Shown: positions 15,243 through 22,347, counted from the stretch's first letter. The stretch: 23,399 nucleotides of DNA from CANLDA01 sp964021645 (GCA_964021645.1 CAXIAD010000045.1:1-23399), one strand, 5' to 3'. The notes: generated by a model from the letters alone, not told the origin. Translations and numbers: made by a program.

Positions 15243-15809
15243 ATGCATCTATTACGTTTGACCGTGCTTTATATGGCCTTGGCTCTTGGTGCAAATGCTG
15301 CGTCTGCCGATGTTGATGCTGCCATCGCTCTGCGCGAAGGCGATATGAAGAAACTGAATTTCCATTCTGAGCCACGCGCCGCCTCCACAAAGGCGTTTGT
15401 CACCGAAGATGGCGGCACCGGAACCCTCGCCGATTACGGGGGTAAGTATATTCTGTTGAATTTTTGGGCGACGTGGTGCGCGCCATGCCGCAAGGAAATG
15501 CCCATGCTGAATGATCTGCAAGCAGAGATGGGGGGAGAGGGTTTTCAGGTTGTGACATTGGCAACCGGGCGAAACTCCCCGCCTGCGATCCGCAGCTTTT
15601 TTGCGAAGGCTGGCGTTGATTTATTGCCCCAGCACCGCGATCCAAAACAGCAAATAGCCCGCGATATGTCGATCCTTGGCTTGCCGATCACCGTTATATT
15701 GGCACCCGATGGGCGTGAAATCGCCCGCCTGCGGGGGGATGCAGATTGGTCCAGCGAAAACGCCAAGGCCGTTTTAAGCGCGTTGATCAGCACGACCGCT
15801 ACTGAATGA
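15243..15809 (+). CDS. TlpA-type periplasmic thiol-disulfide reductase
   Basis: Thioredoxin-fold protein of 188 residues, exported by a signal peptide (about 1-22, MHLLRLTVLYMALALGANAA). A TlpA/ResA-like domain follows, with the active site WATWCAPC (C79, C82) and the cis-proline loop GLPITVIL near 155. The domain order and export signal suggest a periplasmic reductant, as in cytochrome c or copper-centre assembly, but the target is not shown here. The start has GGAGGA (15234-15239) immediately upstream and is only 21 bases from the divergent argH start. Its stop codon abuts the convergent tag stop with no base between. Confidence 0.88.
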   Translation: MHLLRLTVLYMALALGANAASADVDAAIALREGDMKKLNFHSEPRAASTKAFVTEDGGTGTLADYGGKYILLNFWATWCAPCRKEMPMLNDLQAEMGGEGFQVVTLATGRNSPPAIRSFFAKAGVDLLPQHRDPKQQIARDMSILGLPITVILAPDGREIARLRGDADWSSENAKAVLSALISTTATE

Positions 15810-16400
15810 TCAGGGCGTATCCGGGCGAGTCTCACCCAGCTTGGCGCATGTATCATGGCACGGGCAGCCAACAAGGTGATCATTCACCATGCCCACGGCC
15901 TGCATAAAGGCGTAGACGATTGTTGGTCCGCAAAATTTGAAGCCTTCTTTCTTCAAATCCTTCGAAATTTGCTTGGATAAATCGGTCTGCGCCGGAACCT
16001 CCTCTAAAGAGGTCCAGCCGTTCTGAATCGGCCTGCCACCAACATAGTTCCACAGGTAGGTGTCAAAACCCTCTCGCTGCTCAATTCGTTGCCAAACACG
16101 TGCATTTGAGATCGCAGCCTCAATCTTGCCTCGATGGCGAATAATGCCCGAGTTGGTAAGCAACAGGGCCACTTCCTCTTCCCCCCAACTGGCGATAATA
16201 TTCGGATCAAACCCTTGAAATGCTTCACGGAAATTTTCGCGTTTCTTTAGGATGGTGAGCCAGCTCAGCCCCGCTTGAAAACCGTCCAAAATCAGCTTTT
16301 CCCATAGGGCGCGACTGTCATATTCGGGCACCCCCCAATCGGTATCATGATAGGTAACATATATGTCCTGCAACCCAACCCAACCGCATCTTTCGCTCAT
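15810..16400 (-). CDS. tag: DNA-3-methyladenine glycosylase I
   Basis: Base-excision repair enzyme removing 3-methyladenine from DNA. The protein has 196 residues. It starts MSERCGWVG and has YHDTDWGVP, the N-terminal zinc-snap residues C5 and H18. A long match follows to QAGLSWLTILKKRENFR and GIIRHRGKIEA. The C-terminal GFKFCGPTIVYAFMQAVGMVNDH and VGCPC hold the remaining zinc ligands. The residue equivalent to E. coli Glu38 is Asp here (D39 in ILDGFQAG). Start 16400 is chosen over an in-frame ATG at 16424 because GGTGGGG lies upstream and the family begins at this methionine. Convergent with tlpA and divergent from the EAL gene. Confidence 0.94.
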   Translation of the reverse strand: MSERCGWVGLQDIYVTYHDTDWGVPEYDSRALWEKLILDGFQAGLSWLTILKKRENFREAFQGFDPNIIASWGEEEVALLLTNSGIIRHRGKIEAAISNARVWQRIEQREGFDTYLWNYVGGRPIQNGWTSLEEVPAQTDLSKQISKDLKKEGFKFCGPTIVYAFMQAVGMVNDHLVGCPCHDTCAKLGETRPDTP

Positions 16401-16509
16401 GTAATAACCCCACCTAGAAACCATGAAAAATTGCCCTAAATCCAGAGTTTAAGCCCTTGTTCATTGTTATGGCAACAACGTGCCTTTGATATGTCACAGG
16501 AGCTGAACA

Positions 16510-17364
16510 ATGGGTCGCCAAAATCGGATGCAAATGGCCGATGTACCATCAGGTCACGCCAACCCTTTGGATTATGCCGTGACGAAACGGGATAGCTCAA
16601 CCATGAAAATGGTCGAGGATGCGATTGCCCACAAACAGGTGATGCTGGCCTATCAGCCTGTTGTCAGTGCGCATGATGTTAACAAACCCGCATTTTACGA
16701 GGGGCTGATTCGTGTCTTGGACGAAACTGGCAGAGTTATTCCCGCCAAAGATTTTATGGGTGCGGTCGCAGATACAGAAACAGGGCGTCAGTTAGATTGC
16801 CTTGCGCTTGAACTTGGCCTGCAAACATTGATCAACCAACCCGCATTACGTTTGTCAATCAATATGTCCGCGCGTTCCATCGGTTATAAACGTTGGATGA
16901 ACAGCCTAAAACGTGGGTTGGCGCGCAAAGCCGATGTCGGAGAGCGGTTGATTCTTGAGATATCCGAAGGCTCTGCAATGCAGGTCCCAGAGCTTGTCAC
17001 CGATTTCATGGATGAATTACAGCCACAAGGCATATCATTCGCGTTGGATGATTACGGTGCCGGGCTAACCTCTTTTCGTTATTTCAAAGATTTCTTCTTT
17101 GATATCCTGAAAATTGACGGGCAATTCACGCGCAGCATCGCAACCGACACTGAAAATCAAATTTTGGCCGGTGCCATGGCCTCAATTGCGCGACAATTTG
17201 ATATGTACACGGTCGCTGGCCGCGTGGAGACTGCCCAAGACGCCGAAGCCCTCAAGACGCTCGGGTTTGATTGCCTTCAGGGCTTTCTATTTGGTGCGCC
17301 AACGGTGTCCCCGCCGTGGAAAAACAATCGAGGGAAGAAACGGCAGCGACACAAAGTTGCTTGA
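16510..17364 (+). CDS. EAL-domain protein, possibly degenerate cyclic-di-GMP phosphodiesterase or sensor
   Basis: A 284-residue cytoplasmic protein consisting of one EAL domain (about 35-268) with short tails; no GGDEF, PAS or membrane segment. Canonical EAL residues can be placed: E64 (here EGL instead of EAL), N118 (SINMS), E153 (EISEG), D180-D181 (ALDDYGAG, for DDFGTG), K201 (LKIDG) and Q257 (LQG). The block normally reading AEGVE is AGRVE, so the expected first glutamate is G237. This glutamate is considered important for catalysis, so the protein could be inactive and act as a c-di-GMP or protein-binding module; this needs testing. The start has AGGAG (16499-16503) 6 bases upstream. The C-terminus is strongly basic (NNRGKKRQRHK). 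Confidence 0.88.
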   Translation: MGRQNRMQMADVPSGHANPLDYAVTKRDSSTMKMVEDAIAHKQVMLAYQPVVSAHDVNKPAFYEGLIRVLDETGRVIPAKDFMGAVADTETGRQLDCLALELGLQTLINQPALRLSINMSARSIGYKRWMNSLKRGLARKADVGERLILEISEGSAMQVPELVTDFMDELQPQGISFALDDYGAGLTSFRYFKDFFFDILKIDGQFTRSIATDTENQILAGAMASIARQFDMYTVAGRVETAQDAEALKTLGFDCLQGFLFGAPTVSPPWKNNRGKKRQRHKVA

Positions 17365-17402
17365 GATTCAGGTTCTGCATAACATTACGAACACAGTGTC
17401 TG

Positions 17403-17419
17403 TTGCCGCATCGCGGCAA
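17403..17419. promoter_or_regulatory. Perfect inverted repeat upstream of phaA, candidate operator
   Basis: TTGCCGC-ATC-GCGGCAA is a perfect 7-bp inverted repeat, about 93 bp upstream of the phaA start in the 147-bp spacer after the EAL gene. It shares TTGC/GCAA ends with the palindrome upstream of phaB, though the inner spacing differs. PhaR-type regulators of polyhydroxybutyrate genes bind TGC-rich dyads; this is a candidate only. Confidence 0.4.
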
Positions 17420-17511
17420 ATCCGCTATTCAATGGCTGGAACAATGGGAGAGGGCTTGCGATTTGGGCAATGCCCCTAACTATTCGCCCATACTTGGTAG
17501 AGGAAAAACAT

Positions 17512-18690
17512 ATGACCAACGTAGTTATTGCCTCGGCAGCACGGACCGCTGTCGGAAGTTTTGGCGGCTCTTTCGCCAACACAGTAGCGCATGATTTGGG
17601 CGCAACCGTTTTGCAAGCAATTGTCGAACGCGCCGGGATCGAAAAATCCGATGTCAGTGAAACAATTTTGGGACAGGTGCTAAGCGCAGGTCAGGGCCAA
17701 AACCCAGCGCGCCAAGCGCATGTTAACGCTGGCTTGCCCATCGAAAGTGCGGCGTGGGGAATCAATCAGGTATGTGGTTCAGGATTGCGCGCAGTCGCAT
17801 TGGCCGCACAGCACATTCAATTGGGTGATGCCGCAATCGTGGCTGCCGGTGGTCAGGAGAATATGACACTCAGCCCCCATGTGGCACACCTTCGGGCAGG
17901 TCACAAAATGGGCGATGTCAAATACATCGACTCCATGATCCGCGATGGTCTGTGGGATGCTTTCAACGGCTATCACATGGGACAAACTGCCGAGAACGTA
18001 GCCGAAAAATGGCAGATCTCTCGCGAGATGCAGGATGCATTCGCCGTTGCTTCGCAGAATAAGGCGGAAGCTGCTCAAAAGGCAGGGAAATTCGTGGATG
18101 AGATCGTCCCGTTTATCGTCAAAACTCGTAAGGGTGAGACAGTGGTAGACGCTGACGAATACATCCGTCACGGCGCAACACTCGAGTCTTTGCAAAAACT
18201 GCGCCCCGCATTCATGCGAGAAGGTGGTACAGTTACTGCCGCGAACGCTTCGGGTCTTAATGATGGCGCAGCAGCGGCCTTGTTGATGAGCGCAGATGAA
18301 GCAGAGAAACGCGGCATCGAGCCTTTGGCGCGCATTGCGTCATATGCCACTGCGGGTCTTGATCCATCAATCATGGGCGTTGGCCCAATCCACGCATCAC
18401 GCAAAGCTTTGGAAAAAGCTGGCTGGTCCGCAGAAGAGCTGGATCTGGTCGAGGCAAACGAAGCCTTCGCCGCTCAGGCTTGCGCGGTTAACAAAGAGAT
18501 GGGCTGGAACCCTGAAGTCGTAAATGTGAACGGTGGCGCGATCGCTATTGGGCACCCGATCGGCGCATCTGGCGCGCGGATTTTGAACACGCTGTTGTTT
18601 GAAATGAAGCGTCGCGATGCCAAAAAAGGTCTAGCCACATTGTGCATCGGTGGCGGCATGGGCGTTGCCATGTGCCTAGAGCGTCCGTAA
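17512..18690 (+). CDS. phaA: Acetyl-CoA C-acetyltransferase (beta-ketothiolase)
   Basis: Biosynthetic thiolase condensing two acetyl-CoA to acetoacetyl-CoA, the first step of polyhydroxybutyrate synthesis. The protein has 392 residues, the same size as the Zoogloea ramigera enzyme. The nucleophile is C88 (NQVCGSG), with H348 (GHPIGASG) and C378 (LCIGGGMG) completing the active site. The start at 17512 has AGAGGA (17500-17505) upstream; an earlier in-frame ATG at 17470 would add 14 unconserved residues. Followed by a strong terminator and then phaB, the next pathway enzyme. It could also serve ketone-body or branched-chain routes (atoB-like); the phaB neighbour favours PHB. No polymerase or phasin gene is in the window. 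Confidence 0.95.
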   Translation: MTNVVIASAARTAVGSFGGSFANTVAHDLGATVLQAIVERAGIEKSDVSETILGQVLSAGQGQNPARQAHVNAGLPIESAAWGINQVCGSGLRAVALAAQHIQLGDAAIVAAGGQENMTLSPHVAHLRAGHKMGDVKYIDSMIRDGLWDAFNGYHMGQTAENVAEKWQISREMQDAFAVASQNKAEAAQKAGKFVDEIVPFIVKTRKGETVVDADEYIRHGATLESLQKLRPAFMREGGTVTAANASGLNDGAAAALLMSADEAEKRGIEPLARIASYATAGLDPSIMGVGPIHASRKALEKAGWSAEELDLVEANEAFAAQACAVNKEMGWNPEVVNVNGGAIAIGHPIGASGARILNTLLFEMKRRDAKKGLATLCIGGGMGVAMCLERP

Positions 18691-18714
18691 CGCCAAATCG
18701 ATGTAAGTGATTCT

Positions 18715-18745
18715 ATGGGGCGCCTCAAATTGGCGCCCCATTTTT
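18715..18745 (+). terminator. Rho-independent terminator between phaA and phaB
   Basis: Perfect 10-bp stem ATGGGGCGCC (18715-18724) and GGCGCCCCAT (18732-18741), 7-base loop, followed by a run of T ending at 18745. It lies 25 bases after the phaA stop and implies phaB has its own promoter. Confidence 0.9.
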
Positions 18746-18801
18746 ATGAAATCGGCACCAATTTCCACAATTCGGCACAAAAATAGCTGCGGTGCGGCAA
18801 T

Positions 18802-18812
18802 TTGCTGCGCAA
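18802..18812. promoter_or_regulatory. TGC-rich palindrome upstream of phaB, candidate PhaR-type operator
   Basis: TTGC-TGC-GCAA is an 11-base palindrome, embedded in a TGC-rich stretch (from 18786, with TGCGG and TGCGGC repeats, to TTGCAC at 18818-18823). It lies about 70 bp upstream of the phaB start. PhaR repressors of alphaproteobacteria bind TGC-rich dyads at PHB genes; the match is by pattern, not by search. An AT-rich stretch beginning near 18830 could hold the promoter. Confidence 0.45.
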
Positions 18813-18881
18813 TAAAGTTGCACGTCATCCATTTTTTGAGTAATAGAATTACCAAATAAATATCTAAACTGGAGAACTAAA

Positions 18882-19604
18882 ATGGCTAGAGTAGCACTTG
18901 TGACTGGTGGCTCACGCGGCATTGGCGAAGCAATCTCAAAGGAGCTGAGCGCAGCCGGGTATACCGTCGCGGCGACCTATGCGGGCAACGACGAAGCCGC
19001 GGCCAAGTTCACCGCTGAAACCGGCATCAAAACCTATAAATGGAATGTCGCCAGCTACGAAGAAAGCCAAGCGGGCATCGCACAGGTTGAGGCCGATTTG
19101 GGCCCGATCGAAGTTGTTGTTGCAAATGCAGGCATCACCCGCGACGCCCCTTTCCACAAGATGACACCAGAGATGTGGCATCAAGTGGTCGACACCAACC
19201 TGACCGGTGTGTTCAACACTGTTCACCCGATCTGGCCTGGCATGCGTGAACGCAAGTTTGGCCGCGTGATTGTGATCTCTTCGATCAACGGTCAAAAAGG
19301 TCAGTTCGCACAGGTTAACTATGCCGCAACCAAAGCCGGCGATCTGGGCATTGTGAAATCCCTAGCACAAGAAGGTGCGCGCGCTGGTATCACTGCAAAC
19401 GCCATCTGCCCCGGTTACATTGCGACCGAAATGGTTATGGCCGTGCCGGAAAAAGTACGCGATTCAATCATCGGCCAAATTCCTGCTGGCCGTTTGGGTG
19501 AGCCAGAAGAAATCGCACGCTGCGTTAGATTCTTGGCATCAGACGAATCGGGCTTCATCAACGGTTCGACAATCTCAGCGAACGGCGCGCAGTTCGTCGT
19601 TTAA
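18882..19604 (+). CDS. phaB: Acetoacetyl-CoA reductase (NADPH-dependent)
   Basis: Short-chain dehydrogenase reducing acetoacetyl-CoA to (R)-3-hydroxybutyryl-CoA, the monomer for polyhydroxybutyrate. The protein has 240 residues. The cofactor motif is TGGSRGIG (8-15) and NAG is at 82-84. The catalytic triad is S134, Y147 and K151 in SSINGQKGQFAQVNYAATK, which matches PhaB of Ralstonia closely and separates it from the FabG group. The C-terminal FINGSTISANGAQFV is also PhaB-like. GGAG lies about 8 bases upstream of the ATG. It follows phaA on the same strand after a terminator, with its own upstream palindrome. Confidence 0.95.
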   Translation: MARVALVTGGSRGIGEAISKELSAAGYTVAATYAGNDEAAAKFTAETGIKTYKWNVASYEESQAGIAQVEADLGPIEVVVANAGITRDAPFHKMTPEMWHQVVDTNLTGVFNTVHPIWPGMRERKFGRVIVISSINGQKGQFAQVNYAATKAGDLGIVKSLAQEGARAGITANAICPGYIATEMVMAVPEKVRDSIIGQIPAGRLGEPEEIARCVRFLASDESGFINGSTISANGAQFVV

Positions 19605-19633
19605 GACGGCTCACGCTTTACATAAATTTGTCC

Positions 19634-19664
19634 AAAAGGGGCTGGTCAGGTACCAGCCCCTTTT
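19634..19664. terminator. Strong bidirectional terminator between phaB and the small minus-strand gene
   Basis: Perfect 13-bp stem AAAAGGGGCTGGT (19634-19646) and ACCAGCCCCTTTT (19652-19664), with a 5-base loop. The A-run and T-run on opposite sides let it end both the phaB transcript and the minus-strand transcript coming from 19833. Confidence 0.9.
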
Positions 19665-19666
19665 GC

Positions 19667-19722
19667 ATTTCCGTAAGAACCATCGCTCAGCGGAAATATC
19701 CCGTAAGAGAAACTCAGCGGGA
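19667..19722 (-). repeat. Two tandem bulged hairpins with a conserved inner motif
   Basis: Read on the minus strand, two consecutive units have the form stem - C bulge - TGAG - loop - CTTA - stem. Unit A (19722-19699) is TCCCG, C, TGAG, TTTCT, CTTA, CGGGA. Unit B (19697-19667) is ATTTCCG, C, TGAG, CGATGGTT, CTTA, CGGAAAT. The outer stems differ by compensating base changes, while the inner CCG-C-TGAG and CTTA-CGG are identical. The inner TGAG/CTTA helix pairs better in the minus-strand RNA (G-U) than in the plus strand (A-C). The unit lies directly at the end of the small gene and before the terminator. Confidence 0.6.
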
Positions 19723-19833
19723 ACGCCCGGCGCTGACAAGCCAACACCACAAGTCGTATATCGCCTGACCTCGTGCCTGATGGGCCTTCTCAAAGGCGCG
19801 CCTTGTTTGCACGGATGTAGCAACCTCAATCAT
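19714..19833 (-). CDS. Hypothetical 39-residue protein
   Basis: Small gene with an excellent ribosome-binding site: GGAGG sits 5 bases before ATG 19833 on the minus strand. The product begins MIEVATSVQTRRAFEKAHQ and continues with ARGQAIYDLWCWLVSAGRSR. The middle looks like one amphipathic helix (RAFEKAHQARGQAIYDLWCWL) with basic residues on one face and aromatics at the end. I do not recognise the family, though short basic proteins of this general style occur in Rhodobacterales. The stop codon falls inside the first of two tandem hairpins, and a strong terminator follows. The gene is divergent from a LysR regulator across 101 bp, the usual arrangement for a LysR target. Coding status rests on the ribosome-binding site and context. 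Confidence 0.55.
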   Translation of the reverse strand: MIEVATSVQTRRAFEKAHQARGQAIYDLWCWLVSAGRSR

Positions 19834-19934
19834 CGTGACCTCCAATAGATCAGTATTTTTAACTTATCTCCATATGACCTCTCACTGATAAACTTACAAA
19901 CGAGGCTTTTCATACGTTCAGTTAAGGTTTACTT

Positions 19935-20879
19935 ATGTGTATGTCTGATCACCTTCCCCCTCTCACTGCACTGCGCGCCTTTGAAGCCGCCGCGAGGCAC
20001 ATGTCCTTTGCCAAGGCCGCTGAGGAATTGCATGTGACCCCTGCCGCCCTGTCGTTTCAGGTGAAGTCGTTGGAACAGCATCTGGGTGCGCCAGTTTTTC
20101 ACCGCCTAAATCGCGCGGTTTCATTGACCGAAATCGGCATCGCACTGTTGCCCGGCGTTGCAGATGGGTTTCAGGCACTAAATGTGGCGTGGCGCGCGGC
20201 ACGGCGGATGCAGGACACAACGACGCTAACGGTGACCGCGGGCCCTGCGTTCACTGCAAAATGGATGGCACCTCGATTCTATGAATTCGCGCGGTCCCAT
20301 CCGACAATCGAGCTTCGGTTTTCAGCGAGCTTGAAACTGGTCGATCTACTGCGCGACGATGTTGATGTGGCAATTCGATTTGGTCTTGGGCCATTTCCAG
20401 ATGTGTATTCCTGCCCCATGGCGCTGGAATGGGTGACGCCTGTCATGACGCCTGAGCTTGCGCAGCGCTTCCCGACAATAGAAAGCCTAAAAAATGCGCC
20501 TTTAATTCATGACGGTTCAATTGATTTTCTAACCCCAAAATGCGACTGGGCAGCATGGTTCAGAGCAACTGGAATAGACTACACACCGGCGCATGGGCCC
20601 CGTTTTAGTGGTTCTGATCACGCAGTGGACGCCGCTTTGGCGGGGGCCGGAATAACATTGGGTCGCCGGGCATTGGTGATAAAAGACATCGCAGATGGCC
20701 GTCTGGTCGCCCCATATGGAAAGGCGCTAGGCCTGCCTGCGCGTTTCAATTTCTTGTGCATGCATGGTGCAGAAAATCGGCCCCATATCGCCGCCTTTAG
20801 GGAATGGGTTTTCACGGAAATTGATCGAACTGCTTTTGTCTCTGACAGCCTTGAAATTCTAACTATGGAAGCGGCTTAG
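19935..20879 (+). CDS. LysR-family transcriptional regulator (GcvA-like)
   Basis: DNA-binding regulator of 314 residues. The N-terminal winged helix-turn-helix (about 8-68) reads LPPLTALRAFEAAARHMSFA, then AAEELHVTPAALSFQVKSLE, the pattern of GcvA-like LysR proteins. A linker helix follows, and a periplasmic-binding-protein-like effector domain covers about 95-300. The effector is unknown; the GcvA resemblance is at subgroup level and does not mean glycine cleavage control. ATG 19935 is preferred because TAAGG lies about 8 bases upstream; ATG 19941 is an alternative. It is divergent from the 39-residue gene; the 101-bp spacer between them is AT-rich and probably holds both promoters. Confidence 0.9.
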   Translation: MCMSDHLPPLTALRAFEAAARHMSFAKAAEELHVTPAALSFQVKSLEQHLGAPVFHRLNRAVSLTEIGIALLPGVADGFQALNVAWRAARRMQDTTTLTVTAGPAFTAKWMAPRFYEFARSHPTIELRFSASLKLVDLLRDDVDVAIRFGLGPFPDVYSCPMALEWVTPVMTPELAQRFPTIESLKNAPLIHDGSIDFLTPKCDWAAWFRATGIDYTPAHGPRFSGSDHAVDAALAGAGITLGRRALVIKDIADGRLVAPYGKALGLPARFNFLCMHGAENRPHIAAFREWVFTEIDRTAFVSDSLEILTMEAA

Positions 20880-20891
20880 GGACGTACGGTC

Positions 20892-20923
20892 AAACAAAAC
20901 CCTGCCTCCTATAGGAGACAGGG
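20892..20923 (-). terminator. Terminator of the DUF465 transcript
   Basis: CCCTG-C-CTCC (20900-20909), loop TATA, GGAG-A-CAGGG (20914-20923) forms a 9-bp stem with one mismatch. On the minus strand it is followed by TTTTGTTT (20899-20892). It therefore ends transcription coming from DUF465; it may also slow transcripts leaving the LysR gene, though no T-run follows on the plus strand. Confidence 0.75.
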
Positions 20924-20965
20924 CGGGCTGAAACACAGCCGGATTCGAAAATACTCGTGACGCTC

Positions 20966-21127
20966 TTAGGACAGACGCTCGATTTCTTCCTTTAAGCGGA
21001 GTTTTTGTTTTTTCATCTCAGCAACGGCGAGATCGCTTGACCCTGGTGCTCGTTGTTCTGATTCTACTTGATACGAGAGATGATCGTGTTTCTTTCTCAG
21101 TTCTTCCAAATGCGAATTTAAGCTCAT
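20966..21127 (-). CDS. DUF465 (YdcH-like) small coiled-coil protein
   Basis: A 53-residue, highly charged helical protein. It starts MSLNSHLEELRKKHDHLSYQ and ends MKKQKLRLKEEIERLS, the two-helix layout of DUF465 proteins, typically 50-75 residues. The function is unknown; no catalytic residues are expected. The start is well defined by AGGAGG 7 bases upstream on the minus strand. A longer open frame extends upstream but has no such site and no family support. The gene stands alone, with a terminator downstream and a 193-bp upstream spacer that likely holds its promoter; I see no other gene in that spacer. Confidence 0.88.
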   Translation of the reverse strand: MSLNSHLEELRKKHDHLSYQVESEQRAPGSSDLAVAEMKKQKLRLKEEIERLS

Positions 21128-21320
21128 GGCAGTCCTCCTATCAAGATTGGTATCAACACAACCAATCCAGCAGAAAAAAATCGAGTTGTCACCTCTCAAA
21201 CGCGGAAAATTCGCAACAAAGAGAAAATCCGCCGATGCCGTCATGATATCGTTAGATAAATTTAGGTGCGTTGCAGAGGTTTTAAGAAACCGGGCAATAA
21301 TAAACCGTCTAAATCTGCCT

Positions 21321-22070
21321 TTAGTCAGGGAACGGTAAAGTTGCTCCATCCCGTAAAACCGCACTTATTTGGGGCGTGTAGCTTTCTGCGTCGCGATCAT
21401 GCTGGATGCCTTGGTGCATCAATAATGGGGCGTGTAGCCGAAAGGAGGCGCGTCCCTCTTTTCTTGCGCGCAGTAAAACCAACTGCGCGTCGCGCCCGAT
21501 GCGGGGCTGTAATGGCAAAACCTGAATCGAGCCCAGACACGTCGAAACCGCAGCAATAAGGTCAGGCAGACGTTCTGCACGATGGATAAAGCTCGCATAT
21601 CCTTTTGGTTTCAATCGCTTAGCGGCCGCATGAACCCAATCAACCAAGGGCGTATCCTCCCCCATTGCGGTTTCGCGGTGGTCCAGATCAGATTTATTAC
21701 CCTGACCACGCAGGAAATAGGGGGGATTGGCGATGACATGGTCAAAGCTTTGCTGTCGCAGATCCGCTGGCAAGGCCGTCAAATCAGCGCAGTGAACATC
21801 CAATGTAGCGGAGTTGCGCAGGGCATTCTGGCGGGCCAGCTCCGCATGGTCAGGTTGTAACTCAACTGCCGTCAAAGAGAGATTCGCAACACGCGCGCCT
21901 AAACACAAAATTGCAGTGCCAACACCGCAGCCAAGCTCAAGAATTGATTGGCCCGATTTCGCCGGCACAGAGGCCGCGAGCAACACAGGATCAACCCCCG
22001 CGCGGTACCCCCTGGCCGGTTGTGTGATCATCAAGCGCCCATCAAGGTAAGCGTTTTCAGTGACTTGCAT
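21321..22070 (-). CDS. SAM-dependent methyltransferase, TrmN6-like (tRNA1(Val) A37 N6-methyltransferase family)
   Basis: A 249-residue class I methyltransferase. The SAM-binding motif is ILELGCGVGT (43-52), an acidic residue follows in TAVELQP (about 67-73), and the catalytic NPPY is at 115-118, the N6-adenine methyltransferase signature. The N-terminal DGRLMITQPARGYRAGVDPVLLAA is characteristic of the TrmN6/YfiC group. The target is probably a tRNA adenine, but rRNA or protein methyltransferases share the NPPY motif. ATG 22070 is used; it overlaps the upstream DUF2007 stop by one base (TGATG), and no separate Shine-Dalgarno is seen, so translation is probably coupled. Confidence 0.88.
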   Translation of the reverse strand: MQVTENAYLDGRLMITQPARGYRAGVDPVLLAASVPAKSGQSILELGCGVGTAILCLGARVANLSLTAVELQPDHAELARQNALRNSATLDVHCADLTALPADLRQQSFDHVIANPPYFLRGQGNKSDLDHRETAMGEDTPLVDWVHAAAKRLKPKGYASFIHRAERLPDLIAAVSTCLGSIQVLPLQPRIGRDAQLVLLRARKEGRASFRLHAPLLMHQGIQHDRDAESYTPQISAVLRDGATLPFPD

Positions 22071-22291
22071 CAATCTAGCGTATCCGTCGGGATGTCATTA
22101 TCCATCATCACACGCTTTGCACGCTCTAGATCATCCTCCCGAACCAACATACGCCGAGGGAAGATTCCGATGCCTCCTTCAAGCACGCTCATATTTACGT
22201 CCATTTCAAAGCAGGCTATACCCTCGCCACTAAGGAGAGCTTTGGCAAAGGCCATGATCGTCGGGTCATTACTGCGCAAAAGTTGTTTCAT
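22070..22291 (-). CDS. DUF2007 family protein
   Basis: A 73-residue soluble protein of the DUF2007 (putative prokaryotic signal-transducing) family. MKQLLRSNDPTIMAFAKALL followed by GEGIACFEMDVNMSVLEGG and PRRMLVREDDLERAKRVM matches the small alpha-beta fold with its terminal acidic/helical motif. Function unknown. ATG 22291 is chosen; the open frame extends to a TTG at 22321, which would run up to the divergent prenyl synthase. The Shine-Dalgarno is weak. It is followed with one-base overlap by the methyltransferase and divergent from the polyprenyl diphosphate synthase, with 56 bp between the starts. Confidence 0.85.
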   Translation of the reverse strand: MKQLLRSNDPTIMAFAKALLSGEGIACFEMDVNMSVLEGGIGIFPRRMLVREDDLERAKRVMMDNDIPTDTLD

Positions 22292-22347
22292 AACCGAGAT
22301 GTAAGGGCAAGCGCGCGGCAATGTCGAGCCTTGTGATCAGGAGTGTG

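Noticed and set aside
20926..20940. GGCTG-AAACA-CAGCC hairpin as a LysR-gene terminator
   Set aside because: Short stem and no T-run after it; only a weak structure.
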